A DNA stretch of 64,000 bases, taken from positions 4,371,477-4,435,476 of the forward strand of contig RPFO01000104.1 in assembly GCA_009746045.1 (NCBI GenBank). Direction: 5' to 3'. The translations under genes were made by a program, and so were the position numbers. A model generated the notes under the pieces. That model did no database searches and was not told the origin of the DNA. It saw nothing but the letters and a program-made list of their open reading frames with translations. This document shows, piece after piece, positions 53,701 through 64,000 of the stretch (position 1 is the stretch's first letter; the number at the start of each line of letters is the position of its first letter). This stretch comes from Mesostigma viride. Its lineage: Eukaryota > Streptophyta > Mesostigmatophyceae > Mesostigmatales > Mesostigmataceae.

Positions 53701-56700
53701 CACCCCCTGCCAACCCGAAATATGGGCACGCTCACTGACTTGCAACATACATCAACTGGTTGCAAGCCACTGGTAACGAATAGCCGCGAACCTATTCCTT
53801 ATCATCCTCTTTCTGCAGCAAGGGATGAAAGAATCGCTGTTGAATAGCCACGAACCTATTCCTTATCATCCTCTTTCTGCAGCAAGGGATGAAAGAATCG
53901 CTGTTGAATCTAATGATCTTTCGGAACTGGCGCGTAAAACCAGAGTGAAAACCTTAATGCCCGTCGTCTCCATGCAACTGTGACTAAAGCACAAGTTAAA
54001 GGCATGATGGCCTGTTTTTTCCTTTCCGCGCAGGTAGAGGAAGTTTTTTCTATGCGTTTCCTCCCTTCCTGCTTGTTGCATAGAAGTTCAAGGAACTTCT
54101 ATGTTTATGTGTTTATCTTTTTGAGTTTGTACGTGCCCATCATTATGCTTATGGACGCTAAGCTCGTGGTTGTCTCTGTTAGCATGCGCCCCCCTGGAAT
54201 GTTGTGGTGGCATCAAACCATGCCTCCTATTTGCCTGCTGCAGAAAAGTAGCTCTGGCTTTTCTCCTGCAATCTGCCTTCACTACTGCCTACCCGTGCTT
54301 GTGTTCCTGCCAATGCCCTGTCTCTTCCTTGTATGTGCCCTGACTCACTGCCAGGCTTTACTCAGTGCTGCACCTAAAGTCGCTGAAGACGTTACTCAGC
54401 GAGTCCAGCAGTATCAGGTACAGAACTCCCTTAATTCCCAGGAATACAAGGAAAATATAGCATGCCTGCCTGCCACGACGTTGATATCTGCCCCTCTGGT
54501 TCCTTCTTTCTGCATGAGGGCATATCTTTTTTCGTCGTTTGTTGGCTTCATATTATTAATTATGCTACTATTCTGCTATGCATCGTTTTCCATTTGTGCC
54601 TGTTCAGGGGGTGGCTTGAGGCCCGCGCCGGCTATGTCCCGGAAGCAAAGGCGTCCGTGGCCACACTCAAGTACCAGCTGTTCGTGACGTTTGTCAGCAT
54701 AGGTGGGTGTGCACGGGGAATGTTTAGGCCGGGGCCTGTACAGCTGCATTGCTTGGCGTGAGTTCAACGATTGCTTGCGAATGCTTTTTCCAACAAGGAC
54801 GTGTTCTCTGGCAGTGGTGCATGAAGGAAGGTCAGGATGGGGTTGGGCATGATCGGCATCAGGTCGTGGTGAAAGCAATGGCTGCAAGTTGCCTGGGAAT
54901 CAGCCAGAGGCACTTGATTCAATGCACACAGCTGGCGTGCACTAAAACACACGTCTTGTGTGTCCGTTTTCATGCTAGAGTGTGAATGGACCTCCAAAAC
55001 GCAAAAAGGAATCGTGCCAGGAATAATGCCTCCATCCCTGCTCGTATTTCCCGTAGGAAGTCCCGGTAGAAAGCCCCTAATTCTTTCAATGCATGTTTGG
55101 GAGATAGTTCCTGGGGCGGCTAGTTGCAATCCATGAAGGTCATATGTGATCGTATCACAATGACCACCCTCCAGCATTTCCAGCGCTGTGGTTCATCTAC
55201 ATGCGTCAGGTTCATGGGGATCACCACGAGCTGTCTTCTGCTTTTGCTGGCGCCATTCTCTGCGCAAGGGCATCACACTTTGGCTTCAACTCGCACAACC
55301 GTGAAGTTGGCCGGCAGGAATGCATGATAGCTCTCCCACCCATGTCTCTCACTCATGTCTCATCTCCTAGGACTTCAGAGCTGCTTACCTGGTCGTGTCT
55401 AGCAGTCGTGCATTTCGTGTACTCCCTGATGCCTCTGTCTAACCACCTGTTCCACTCTCTCATCATCCCTGTCTTAAGTAAACCATCCTATTTTCGCTGC
55501 ATCTTCCATCCCTGCGTCAACCCCACTTTTTACCGTGGTTGCGATCCATGCCTGTATCCCCTGTGTCGAGTAACCCCCCTGGTTCTACTCACGCCTCACC
55601 ATCTGCTCCGTAATTGGTTTTTCTTGCCCACGTTCCCCCCCAGTGTTCATCACCGCCTGCCTCATCCGCATCGTGGAATCGGACTACCCACCGGATGACT
55701 CCGAGTGCGACCTGGCTAAGCGCGCGGATGAGGCGGATGGGACTTCCGAACAGCTGGACGCCTGCTTGTCCTTCCACAACTCGCTGTACATGATCATCGT
55801 CACGGTGAGGGGTTTCGGAGCTTGACAAGAAGAGTAATGTCTTTGCACCGTGTTACGCGCCCGTTCTGATCTATCATTCCATGCTTAATTTCAGTATCAC
55901 TACGAGTCTTACTATCTTTAGTACTAGAAGGATGAATGACACAAGACGCGCATATAGCAGTACTGGGGGGGGTTACATCTTGGCAAAGTGCTTTTTCATA
56001 ATGTGTCTGTTAATGTCTATCTATATACGGTGCAGCTGCCTCATTTTGAAGGCTTTAACAATGCCAGTGCCATGAAGTGGTGGGCAGCCGGCACAGAAAG
56101 CATATCTTGATTATAATTTTATAATACTAATAGGGCACCCCTGGTTATCTGCCAGTCTTACCCTTGTCAACGCGCTGTGATTCTCACCTTTGCACTTTTT
56201 TTTTACTTTTTTTTTTCCTGTTCCCATTTTTGCAAACTCCTTCCCCGGCTTTATCCACACGCTTGGCAGATATCCACAGTGGGGTATGGTGACATCACCC
56301 CGCGCACACCTGCGGGCCGCGCGTTCATTGCCATCACCATACTGGTGTCGCTCATCATCCTGCCCGCCCAGATCTCACGCCTGGTCAGCCTGCAGGGATA
56401 CGGGTAAGCAGCAGTATTAATTACTAGCATAATGTTGTAAACCAATTTTGTAGTGGTATTAAATCTTAAGGCATGCCAAAGTTGCATTAGAGTGGAGAAA
56501 ACTATGTTTTGGTAAGAATGGTAAGCATACCTTCCTGTTTTACCGGAGCTCGCCGAGAGTTTATAGTAAGTTGGGTTCGCTTGCTGGCCCTCGAACGCAG
56601 GCACTTAGTTCATGGTTTATCCATTTCCTAGAGACTTCCCCAGCATATTGTGGGGAGAAGCAGCTAGCTCCAAGTTCGATCGGCAGTTCCTCTGCGTGAA

Positions 56701-59700
56701 CCACATTACATAAAGGGTTGCTTTGCGTCTACGACTGCTTATGCATCCGCAGTCCCAGAAAGGCATGATTGTGTTGAATTGGAAATATATATCATACAGT
56801 AGCATACCATTCTGTGTGTAGTGGTTCCCTGAGTCTTGAGAACTTTGCATGAACCTATTTCTATAGCCTCATCAATCCAGATGTAAAAGGAGAGATTCTG
56901 AGGCTATTTGTCCAGGTACCACTACACACACTTGTACCACTTGTGTAATGAGCAGTGGCTGCAGTGCTCCCGTTTCCAATTCACGCTTCCTTGGCAATGG
57001 AGCTTTTCAACAAGAATGGAAGCCAAGATGCTTCAAGCAGTGTGCTGTGCAGCTGTGGACAAGACAGGGAAGGCATCTGCTGCTGGTGGTGTATCACAAC
57101 ACCTGAACCTCTGCCACCTGGTTCCGCAACGCCAGTAAGCTGGCACCCAATTTAGGACTTACATTTTTATATGATGCAACATAGATATGCTGTTTTGAAT
57201 ACCTTCTATCTTTCAAAATCGTGAATCGAACAAGCGGCTCCTTGCAGCCCTACAATGACGTCTCTAGCATCGATCCTCAATGCCTTATTTTTGCCGACAT
57301 TACACTGCCCGAAAGAAAACGAGTATGGCGACTTGTATGCACCCCATGACAATGCCCCGTTGCATGCAGGCAAAATGAGGTGTCTTTTCGGCCAGAGGGT
57401 GGCCATTTCGTGATCCTCACAGGGTCGCTGACCTACAGCAACATCTCCGACTTCCTCTCAGAGGTGTACCACAATTCCGAGTATAAAGGTATGTGAATTA
57501 GATACTGGAATTCGGCCTTTGCTTTAAATTAATAGACGCATGATGCGTAGCTCCCTTAACTGGTAAAACTTGGTATGACACCTCTGGAAACTAGTTTTCA
57601 TAGCTGCCCAACTAGCTAGGCTACCCCTTCCTTGGAAAGCCTGTATTTCAAAGGTGTCGTAGCGAGGACCAGGGAATCAACCTTTACAGCGTCTCCAGGC
57701 TGCCACCATGAACTGGTGCCCTTGATCTTAAATGGGCAACTAATCCTTTTTTCCATCGAACCTGGCAATGGCCTTGCCCCGTCACGTCTGAGCCTGGGGC
57801 TATTTCTTTGTGGGTGATGCGGTTTAGCTTTTTTTTTCTAAAACTTAACGTGGTTTCAAAGCATCTGTCTTCTGCTTCTTACGCAAGTTGTTCCATCTGC
57901 ACTTTTCATTACTAGTGCCCTTTTTTGATTGTGCGCTCTTTTCTCCAGTTTGTCTCCAGTTTATTGGTTCAGGCAAGGGCAGTTTCCCGAACTAATATCG
58001 GGTGGGATGATGTGGCGTGGGTTGGTGCTGGCGAACGTGCAATGGCAGGTCTACGAAAGATGCAAGTTGTGCTACTGGGCCAGGGTCCTGAAAGGTGAGG
58101 ACAGGCAGCGTTTGGTTTATGCTTGGTAAGTCTTCTGAACATGGTTGCACCTTGCGTATGATGGCTCTCTTTCTACGCCTCTAGCTCGAAACTCATCGCA
58201 TCTCCAGGGTTGCTTGAAAGGACTGCCAGTATATTTTATGCCTGCAAACATTCTTTGCCACCAACATTTTGCAGTGGATTATTTCAGCATCGCGCCTGCT
58301 CTGGCCTCCCCGCCATAAAAAACATTGCTACCTTCGCTGCATAGAGCTTTTGACATCCGTAAATGACCTCCCATCTCGTACCATGACGCACCATCTCCCT
58401 ACTTGCGCCCACCCTCTATGACAACCCTTTGTCTGCCTCCACGCCAACCCATGCGTCTGCCTCCTTGCCAAACCTTGTGTCTGCCTCCACGCCCTCCCTT
58501 TCTGCATGCCACAGCTTTGAGCTGGAGACGCTTGTGCGCTCCTACCAGGGCCTGGTGCGCTACATCCCTGGGTCGTGCCGGTCGCCAGCGGACATGGCGC
58601 GCGTGGCTTCGCGCCACCGGAAGTGCTCCGCCATCTTCCTCGTGTCCAGCCGGGCGGGGCCGCCCGAAGAGAACGACCAGCTGCAGGTGCTGCGCACGCT
58701 GGCCGTGGCGGCCAACAGCAACGCACGCGTGCCCATCTTCACGCAGGTGTTGATGCCACAGGTGAGCAGCGGCATGGCACATGGTTGCGATCATGGTTGG
58801 GTTATATGGTAGGATGGCGGTGCCAGTTCAAGCTCAGCAAGCCACGGATTTTCCCCATTTCACTCGGGCATTGAAGGAGGTGGATGCCTAAATTTGTGCT
58901 CTTTGTCTGCTGTTCGCTCTTGGAATACTACCAAGCATTATCGTTGCCTGCCTGTGTCAGTTTGTCGAGTTAGTTTCCGTGACTGATATATGTGAGTGCA
59001 TGTTACTGGCACCTTATCTTTGGTCTCGCAAAAACCATGCGTGCGCATAGTTTGTTGCTCACACGATTTTTGTTCGATGCTGCGTTGCTAAGTAATGTTC
59101 CACGCCTGAGGTCACGTACACGCCCTGTTTGCCTGTAGGCTACCGCGGGGCAATGACAGCAAACGCGTACGCATGGCGCCCATGATGTCAGACATTCCCA
59201 GTTGTTGGAGGGAAATCGCGCATAGCCAGGGATGGCCTATGGGCATCTTGGGTGCACCCAGCTTGACTTGCACCTTATCGGCTTATTCCGAGGCTTTGCA
59301 AGGGCAACACTTCATTTTAAGGGGCCAGATCCGCATGTCGTGATGCGCACATGCTTCTCTTCACATCAGCCCGTGTGTCGCTCTCCGCTGTCGCGCTGCC
59401 ACAAATACCAGCATCATAATCCTGCTTGCTGTCCCCATGCTGACAATTATATGTCTTGGGCTCAACTCGTATTCAGCTCTTACTACCCTTTTTCTTCTTG
59501 GCTTGACCCCTTAAGTTTTTCTGTCGCACTGTCTTACTTATTTCCTCCAGTCCCTGGAGTTTGATCTGAACACGCGTTTTCTGGTTTTTGTTTATCCTTG
59601 CAGACGCGTGTGCTGAGCAGTCTCCAGAATGTGGGCAGCGACATCACCATCGCATGCTCAGGTAAGCGGGCGGATGATGTTTCTTGGTCATGTGCAAGTG

Positions 59701-62700
59701 CCTCTGCGCTTCATACCTTTGATCCACACAGCATTTGCCTGCAAGCATGCATGCACCACGCTTGCCCTGTAGGCTATACCACGCAGATTATAAGGCTGAC
59801 TATGTGCGTGGAGCGATGATCGTGCAATAGCCAAGTGACCGGCGGATGTATATATTCTAAAGCCTAGACACAGCCATGTTTATATAGCCAGTAGCCTAGA
59901 CTCAGTGTTCCTAGTGCACCCATATGTGCCTGCTGTGACTGTGCTAGTGTAGGTGCCTTGGCTATCACCCCATCGTCCGCATACCTTTCTCGTCCGGGCT
60001 TAATCTGTGTGTTTCTCTTCCTGCCTATCCTTTCCTGCCTGTCCCTTCCTACCTACCCCTTTCTGCTGTCGCCTTCCTGCCTTACCTTCCTGCCTTTCCC
60101 TTCCCCCTTTAAACCCTCTAGGCTACATCAAGCTCATCCCAGTATGTATCATCATCCAAGTGACCGTATTTCTCCCTGTTCCCATGTTCTTGCCCCACCT
60201 TGACCCCCCAGACTACATCAAGCTGGTCCTGCTGGCCCGCAGCTGCATCATCCCGGGCATCTCCACGCTCATGATGGCCATCTTCACCAGCTGCGACCTG
60301 TCCTTCCTGCCGCGCGCCGCCATCGGCACGCCCTGGCTCGCCGAGTACCAGCAGGGCCTGCAGCTCAAGATTTGCCTGCTGGAGATGTCGCCCTGCTTCG
60401 TAGGCCACAAGTACATGGATGTAAGCAGCTGGGCAAGGCTTGCATAGGGTTAACATAAAAGGGTTAAATCAATATAGGCCAAGGGGAGCGGAGAGAGGGA
60501 ATGGATGTGTCTGTGAGAGGTGAGAGGAGATATCCCAAGCATTCATGATTAGTACGGCATCGTACTAATTTGCATTAACACCATGGGAGTGCGACCCAGA
60601 AGAGCAACTACCTACAGCCGGCTGGACCGGCCCCCTTAAGTCTCTTTTCCGTGATGCATATAGAACGAGAAAAAGCTCGCGAAACTCATCAACTCGCTCT
60701 TCCCAACAATGCCTCGGCGTCCCCGTACGGCTTCGCAGAGCAACCCCCGCTGCGGCATTGCAAAGCAACCCCTGCCTACGGCTTCGCAGAGCAACCCCCG
60801 CTGCGGCATTGCAAAGCAACCCCTGCCTACGGCTTCGCAGAGCAACCCCCGCTGCGGCATTGCAAAGCAACCCCTGCCTACGGCTTCGCAAAGCAACGCC
60901 CGCTGCGACATCGCAAAGCAACCCCTGCCTACGGCTTCGCAAAGCAACGCCCGCTGCGGCATTGCAAAGCAACCCCTGCCTACGGCTTAGCAGAGCAACC
61001 CCTGCTGCGGCACTGCAAAGCAACCCCTGCCTACGGCTTCGCAACGCAACCCCCGTAATGTTGCCACACACACGCACATCTGCCCACCCACCCTGCACCC
61101 CCAGGTGGCCATCTTTATCTACCAGCGCTGGGGCGCCATCCTCGTGGGGCTTGACGTCAAGGTCCATTGGGAGGACCGCCGTTGCCCCGCGCTGCTGCCC
61201 CTGGGTCACATCACCATGGCCGATGACATGGGGCTGCTGCTCTCGCCCTCCCTCGCGCTCACCAGCCGCATCGCCGCCTACCGATGCCCCAACCACGAGC
61301 GCGGATGCTGGGGGGACGGGTGGTGGCTGCTACCCGCGCGGATCCGGCACCTGGGAATCACCAACAAGAAACGACGGCGGCGCAACCGTGGCCACGACAG
61401 CACCTCACCCACGGCCGAGCAAACCCAGCCCGCGCCCTGCCAGGCGATCTTAGACACCGTGGTGGCAGCGGCAGAGACTGGGCCCAACGACGCCAGAGAA
61501 TGCCCGCGAGGGGCCAGCCGGCCGGCCTCCCCAGCCGCGCCACCTGGGCCCCGCACTAGCTGCGATGGCCCCCGTTCCGCTCCATCCCCTAACCCCCGCC
61601 ACCCGCCACCCGATTTGTTCAGCTCGTCCGTTCGCCGGTCGCCGCTCCAGCGCATGCTCACCCAGACGCGCACCCTGTTGAGCCACAGCACAGGGAGCTA
61701 CTCGGTCCGCCTCAACCCCGTGTGCAGTGGCGAGCTCCCGGGGCCCCAGCAGGTGGACGGCATCCTGGCAGAGGTCGGGCTAAACAAGCCCAACAAGTTC
61801 CTGTTCGCGAGACTGGGCGGGGGGGAGGCCTCGATGGCCGAACGGAGGCTGGCAGCGAGCCTCGCGCGACTCCAGAGGCTATCGCTGCATACCCCCGGCG
61901 TGCCATCGCAAGCCCCGGCCGCTTCGGTGTCCTCCACGAGGGTGCTCAACCAGAGCCTCTGGGGGGGCCAGGCGGGCGCGGGGAATGGGCAGGCGAGCGC
62001 GCGCGGCGGAGTCATGGATGGCGGGGTAATGGGGGGCGGTGTCACCGGCGGAAAGGGATTGGGTGACAGGGACAGTAGTGAGGGTGCGTCATGTAGGTTT
62101 GCAAGCACGGGTGTGTTGAGGGGCACTGGCAGCACGGATCGCCCTGTTTCGGAGACAGCTGGGGTCAACACATCGGCGATTATTCACCCTGTTGTGAATG
62201 AGAACAACGCCTCGCAGCCTCATCCGCAACCCCAACCACAATCCCTGCCGCAGTCAGGACCCCAGCAACCATCGCAACCCCAATTTCAGCCGCAAGCGCA
62301 TGCCCAATCGCCATCCCAACCGCAGCTTACCAGTCGAGAAATCGGACTACCAGATCTTCCTGTGGGTGGGGAGAGCGGCCACTCAAAGCCGCCAGTAGCA
62401 GATCGAGGGCAAGGACTTGGATACGGCACGCCGCCAGTGGCGGGTCAAGAACAGAGCCATACAAGGCAGCATACGGGTGACTACAATATGGGCTCGAAGC
62501 AGTCACTGGGCCAAGAGCAGGTCCATACCAATCAACAAGTGGGCGAAGACAACAACAGCCATGCCAAACAGCTGGCGGCGGCGGTGGAGGCGGCGCTGCA
62601 GTGGCCGCCCAAGTCGGTGGCGGTGGACCGGCGCGTGGCGGACGCGGTGGTCGCACACAACGAGGACAAGATCAGGGAGGCGCTGGCCAGCAGGACGCTC

Positions 62701-63615
62701 ACCGTGTGCTCACTATCGGGGTATGGTCATTACTTGTTGGTAGTAAGATAAGTGTGGCGAACGTCAGTACCACTGACGAGGACACGATAAAAGACGTGGT
62801 TGATGACAGGGCTCTGATTGTGTGCTCACTTTCGGGGTGCGTTTGATACGTGTTTGATGCGTAGCATCCGTATATCTTATGAGGATCCGTATATCAAAGA
62901 ATATCGCAGCTTAGCTCAGTAGCCGGACGTTGGCTGTCTGCTACAAGTGAGGGTATGCGGCCAAAACTTTGAAAGTTCGACACCATCATCTAGCTGTCAT
63001 CAAACGCTGGTCGACATGTGTATAAGGTATTTTGCTATCAAGATACATCGCCAGTATGGCAATATATTTACCAACACTAGGGTAAAAGTGCTCTCGTTCC
63101 AGGAATACGTTGCCAGTACACTAGGTGTTAGCTTCACTTGTAGCTGCAGGGGCGTGTGCCAGGGTAGGTTGGGTAACACCCCCAGCTTCCAAGTTCTCGG
63201 CTCAGCCTCTGTTACACATTTCTTTCCAGATGTTGCTCTCTTGTCCTTCTCACATGCAAGAAATTCCTCGTCCGCCCACCATTCCCTGTGTATGAAGTAT
63301 CTATTATTTGTTTGGTTTTAGCTCCGAATCCACGCTACTCTGACGTATCTTATTGACATCTGGTCATCTGGTCCCATATCTCGGTGGCGCGCAGCCACGT
63401 GGTCATCACCTGCCCCGTGGCCTACCCCGACATCTTCTACGTGGTCGCCCAGCTGCGGCTGCGGCGGCCACCCACTAAGCCCGTGCTGTTGCTGGCACCC
63501 GAGGAGCCCACCGCCACCGCCTGGGGCTCCATCGGCGTGTTTGAGGACGTGTTCTTTATGAAAGGGACGCCGCGCGCCCGGCTGGACCTCATCCGGGCGG
63601 GCGTGCACAACGCGG
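50730..63615 (+). CDS. BK/Slo-type potassium channel alpha subunit, 15 exons visible, 3' end beyond window
   Basis: A predicted voltage- and ligand-gated K+ channel of the plasma or an internal membrane. Exons: 50730-51224, 51998-52047, 52775-52864, 53218-53322, 54355-54417, 54608-54702, 55644-55804, 56270-56403, 57370-57488, 58049-58094, 58515-58761, 59604-59661, 60212-60420, 61105-62720, 63395-63615. All phases agree, giving about 1,236 residues so far. The N-terminal ~150 residues are acidic and disordered. S1 is VVFSPIAVVLYVLS, S2 WLLSIYFAVDY, S3 TGFFDLLSFVPFFIDRRW, S4 LYSVLHLKSLKTLLSE (few charges), S5 YQLFVTFVSIVFITACLI. The filter is TVGYGD (356-361), followed by S6. RCK1 starts GGHFVILTGSLTYSN (about 410) and includes the Slo-like LLARSCIIPGISTLM and LLEMSPCFVGH. 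A Gln/Pro/Gly-rich linker of about 480 residues precedes RCK2 (GHVVITCPVAYPDIF). The usual linker is much shorter. Any calcium bowl would lie outside the window. Confidence 0.9.
52240..52294 (+). repeat. G-rich 8-bp/4-bp repeat (gcgggcag then gcgg), intron 2
   Basis: About four ggcgggca units pass into five gggc units. G-runs every 4-8 bases on the plus strand could form a quadruplex in the transcript or DNA. Confidence 0.85.
53782..53909 (+). repeat. 64-bp tandem duplication containing a ctttctgcag acceptor-like site, intron 4
   Basis: 53782-53845 and 53846-53909 are nearly identical, differing by one base (agccgcg/agccacg). The sequence after cag has a stop in the required phase, so it is not an exon. 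Confidence 0.9.
60118..60231 (+). repeat. Echo of the exon 13 start
   Basis: aggctacatcaagctcatcc (60119-60138) resembles the real acceptor and exon start agactacatcaagctggtcc (60210-60229). Reading from the echo stays open and in the same frame through to the real exon, so use of the upstream site would insert about 31 hydrophobic residues. Confidence 0.75.
60726..61055 (+). repeat. 51-bp tandem array, about 6.5 copies, intron 13
   Basis: tacggctt recurs at 60726, 60777, 60828, 60879, 60930, 60981 and 61032, an exact 51-bp (17-codon) period. It lies between two exons whose phases join without it. Confidence 0.95.
62653..62843 (+). repeat. Echo of the exon 14 end
   Basis: The exon end encodes HNEDKIREALASRTLTVCSLSG. 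In the following intron, 62777-62841 encodes the similar TDEDTIKDVVDDRALIVCSL followed by SG, then a cggggt donor-like site (TCGGGG|TG). The copy has diverged by many substitutions but keeps an open frame. Confidence 0.8.
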
Positions 63616-64000
63616 GTGAGTGGTTGCAAACTCTGGGGCCCCTCACATGAAGCGCCGAGAGTAACCTGCAGGAAAAGGATGCCCGCTGTGTTGGCTGCCA
63701 TTCATGACACGGGTAGGTGGTGCACAACTCGTGGCAGGCGTGTGTGGTGGGCAATGTTGGCAGTTGGAGTTTGAGAAGTAGTTCTTGAAGGTCAGGATTC
63801 CGGTACAGCATGAACATCACTGCCAGAGGTGCTGCATACAGATGCTAGTAGTAATTTTTAAAATGTGGGTGGGTGTGCGCAATGTGAGTGAGAGGTACAC
63901 CCATGGGATGGTGCCTCCGCGGACCTCAGACCTCCGATGAAGGTTGCATGACTTACCAATTAATATATTCGAGCAACCCCCCTCGTAGAAACCAACCGCC
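63616..64000 (+). other. Start of intron 15 of the channel gene
   Basis: Follows a gtgagt donor. No further exon is recognised before the window ends. Confidence 0.6.

Noticed and set aside
53818-53845. A possible S4 exon after ctttctgcag
   Set aside because: In the phase required by the upstream exon it hits TGA at once; the exon at 54355 fits phase and S4 sequence.
60565-61296. Minus-strand 243-residue frame
   Set aside because: It is the 51-bp array plus the antisense of a channel exon; plus-strand splice phases close perfectly without it.

Overview
The window is eukaryotic nuclear DNA. Three genes with many canonical GT-AG introns sit among non-LTR retrotransposon copies, inverted-repeat DNA transposons and very abundant tandem repeats. 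A green (or other) alga is my best guess, from the organelle-type Kae1/Qri7 protein, an animal/protist-style Slo potassium channel, large repeat-filled introns and LINEs with (TTAA)n tails. The sequence alone does not fix the species.

Layout. (1) 1-8406, plus strand: the 3' part of a large multi-exon gene I do not recognise. Introns that can be placed are nearly all phase 0, and several carry a shared GC-rich motif. (2) 8.9-19.3 kb: a LINE cluster. It holds an APE-type LINE with decayed ORF1 and ORF2, interrupted by a 1.7-kb piggyBac-like non-autonomous element at TTAA, then a fragment of a second LINE family, then a second copy of the first. (3) 19.3-21.25 kb: a 1.96-kb TIR element containing perfect palindromes. 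(4) 21743-37961, plus: a complete 14-exon gene for an organellar tRNA threonylcarbamoyladenosine transferase (Qri7/OSGEPL1/GCP1). All phases close to a 578-residue protein. Most of its long introns hold their own tandem repeat. (5) 38.4-43.6 kb: a MYND-like/helical-repeat gene on the minus strand, plus three decayed pieces of a restriction-like-endonuclease LINE. (6) 43.88-45.93 kb: a perfect 192-bp palindrome abutting a 1.86-kb foldback element with 690-bp arms. (7) 46.2-50.3 kb: a 4.1-kb block array of CAA and CCA triplets. (8) 50730-63615 and beyond, plus: 15 exons of a BK/Slo-type potassium channel, cut by the window end inside RCK2.

The genes show no joint pathway. What unites the window is architecture: introns grown by tandem repeats and, repeatedly, by partial duplications that copy an exon edge with its splice site into the neighbouring intron. 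That pattern appears in three unrelated genes and is the most interesting signal here.
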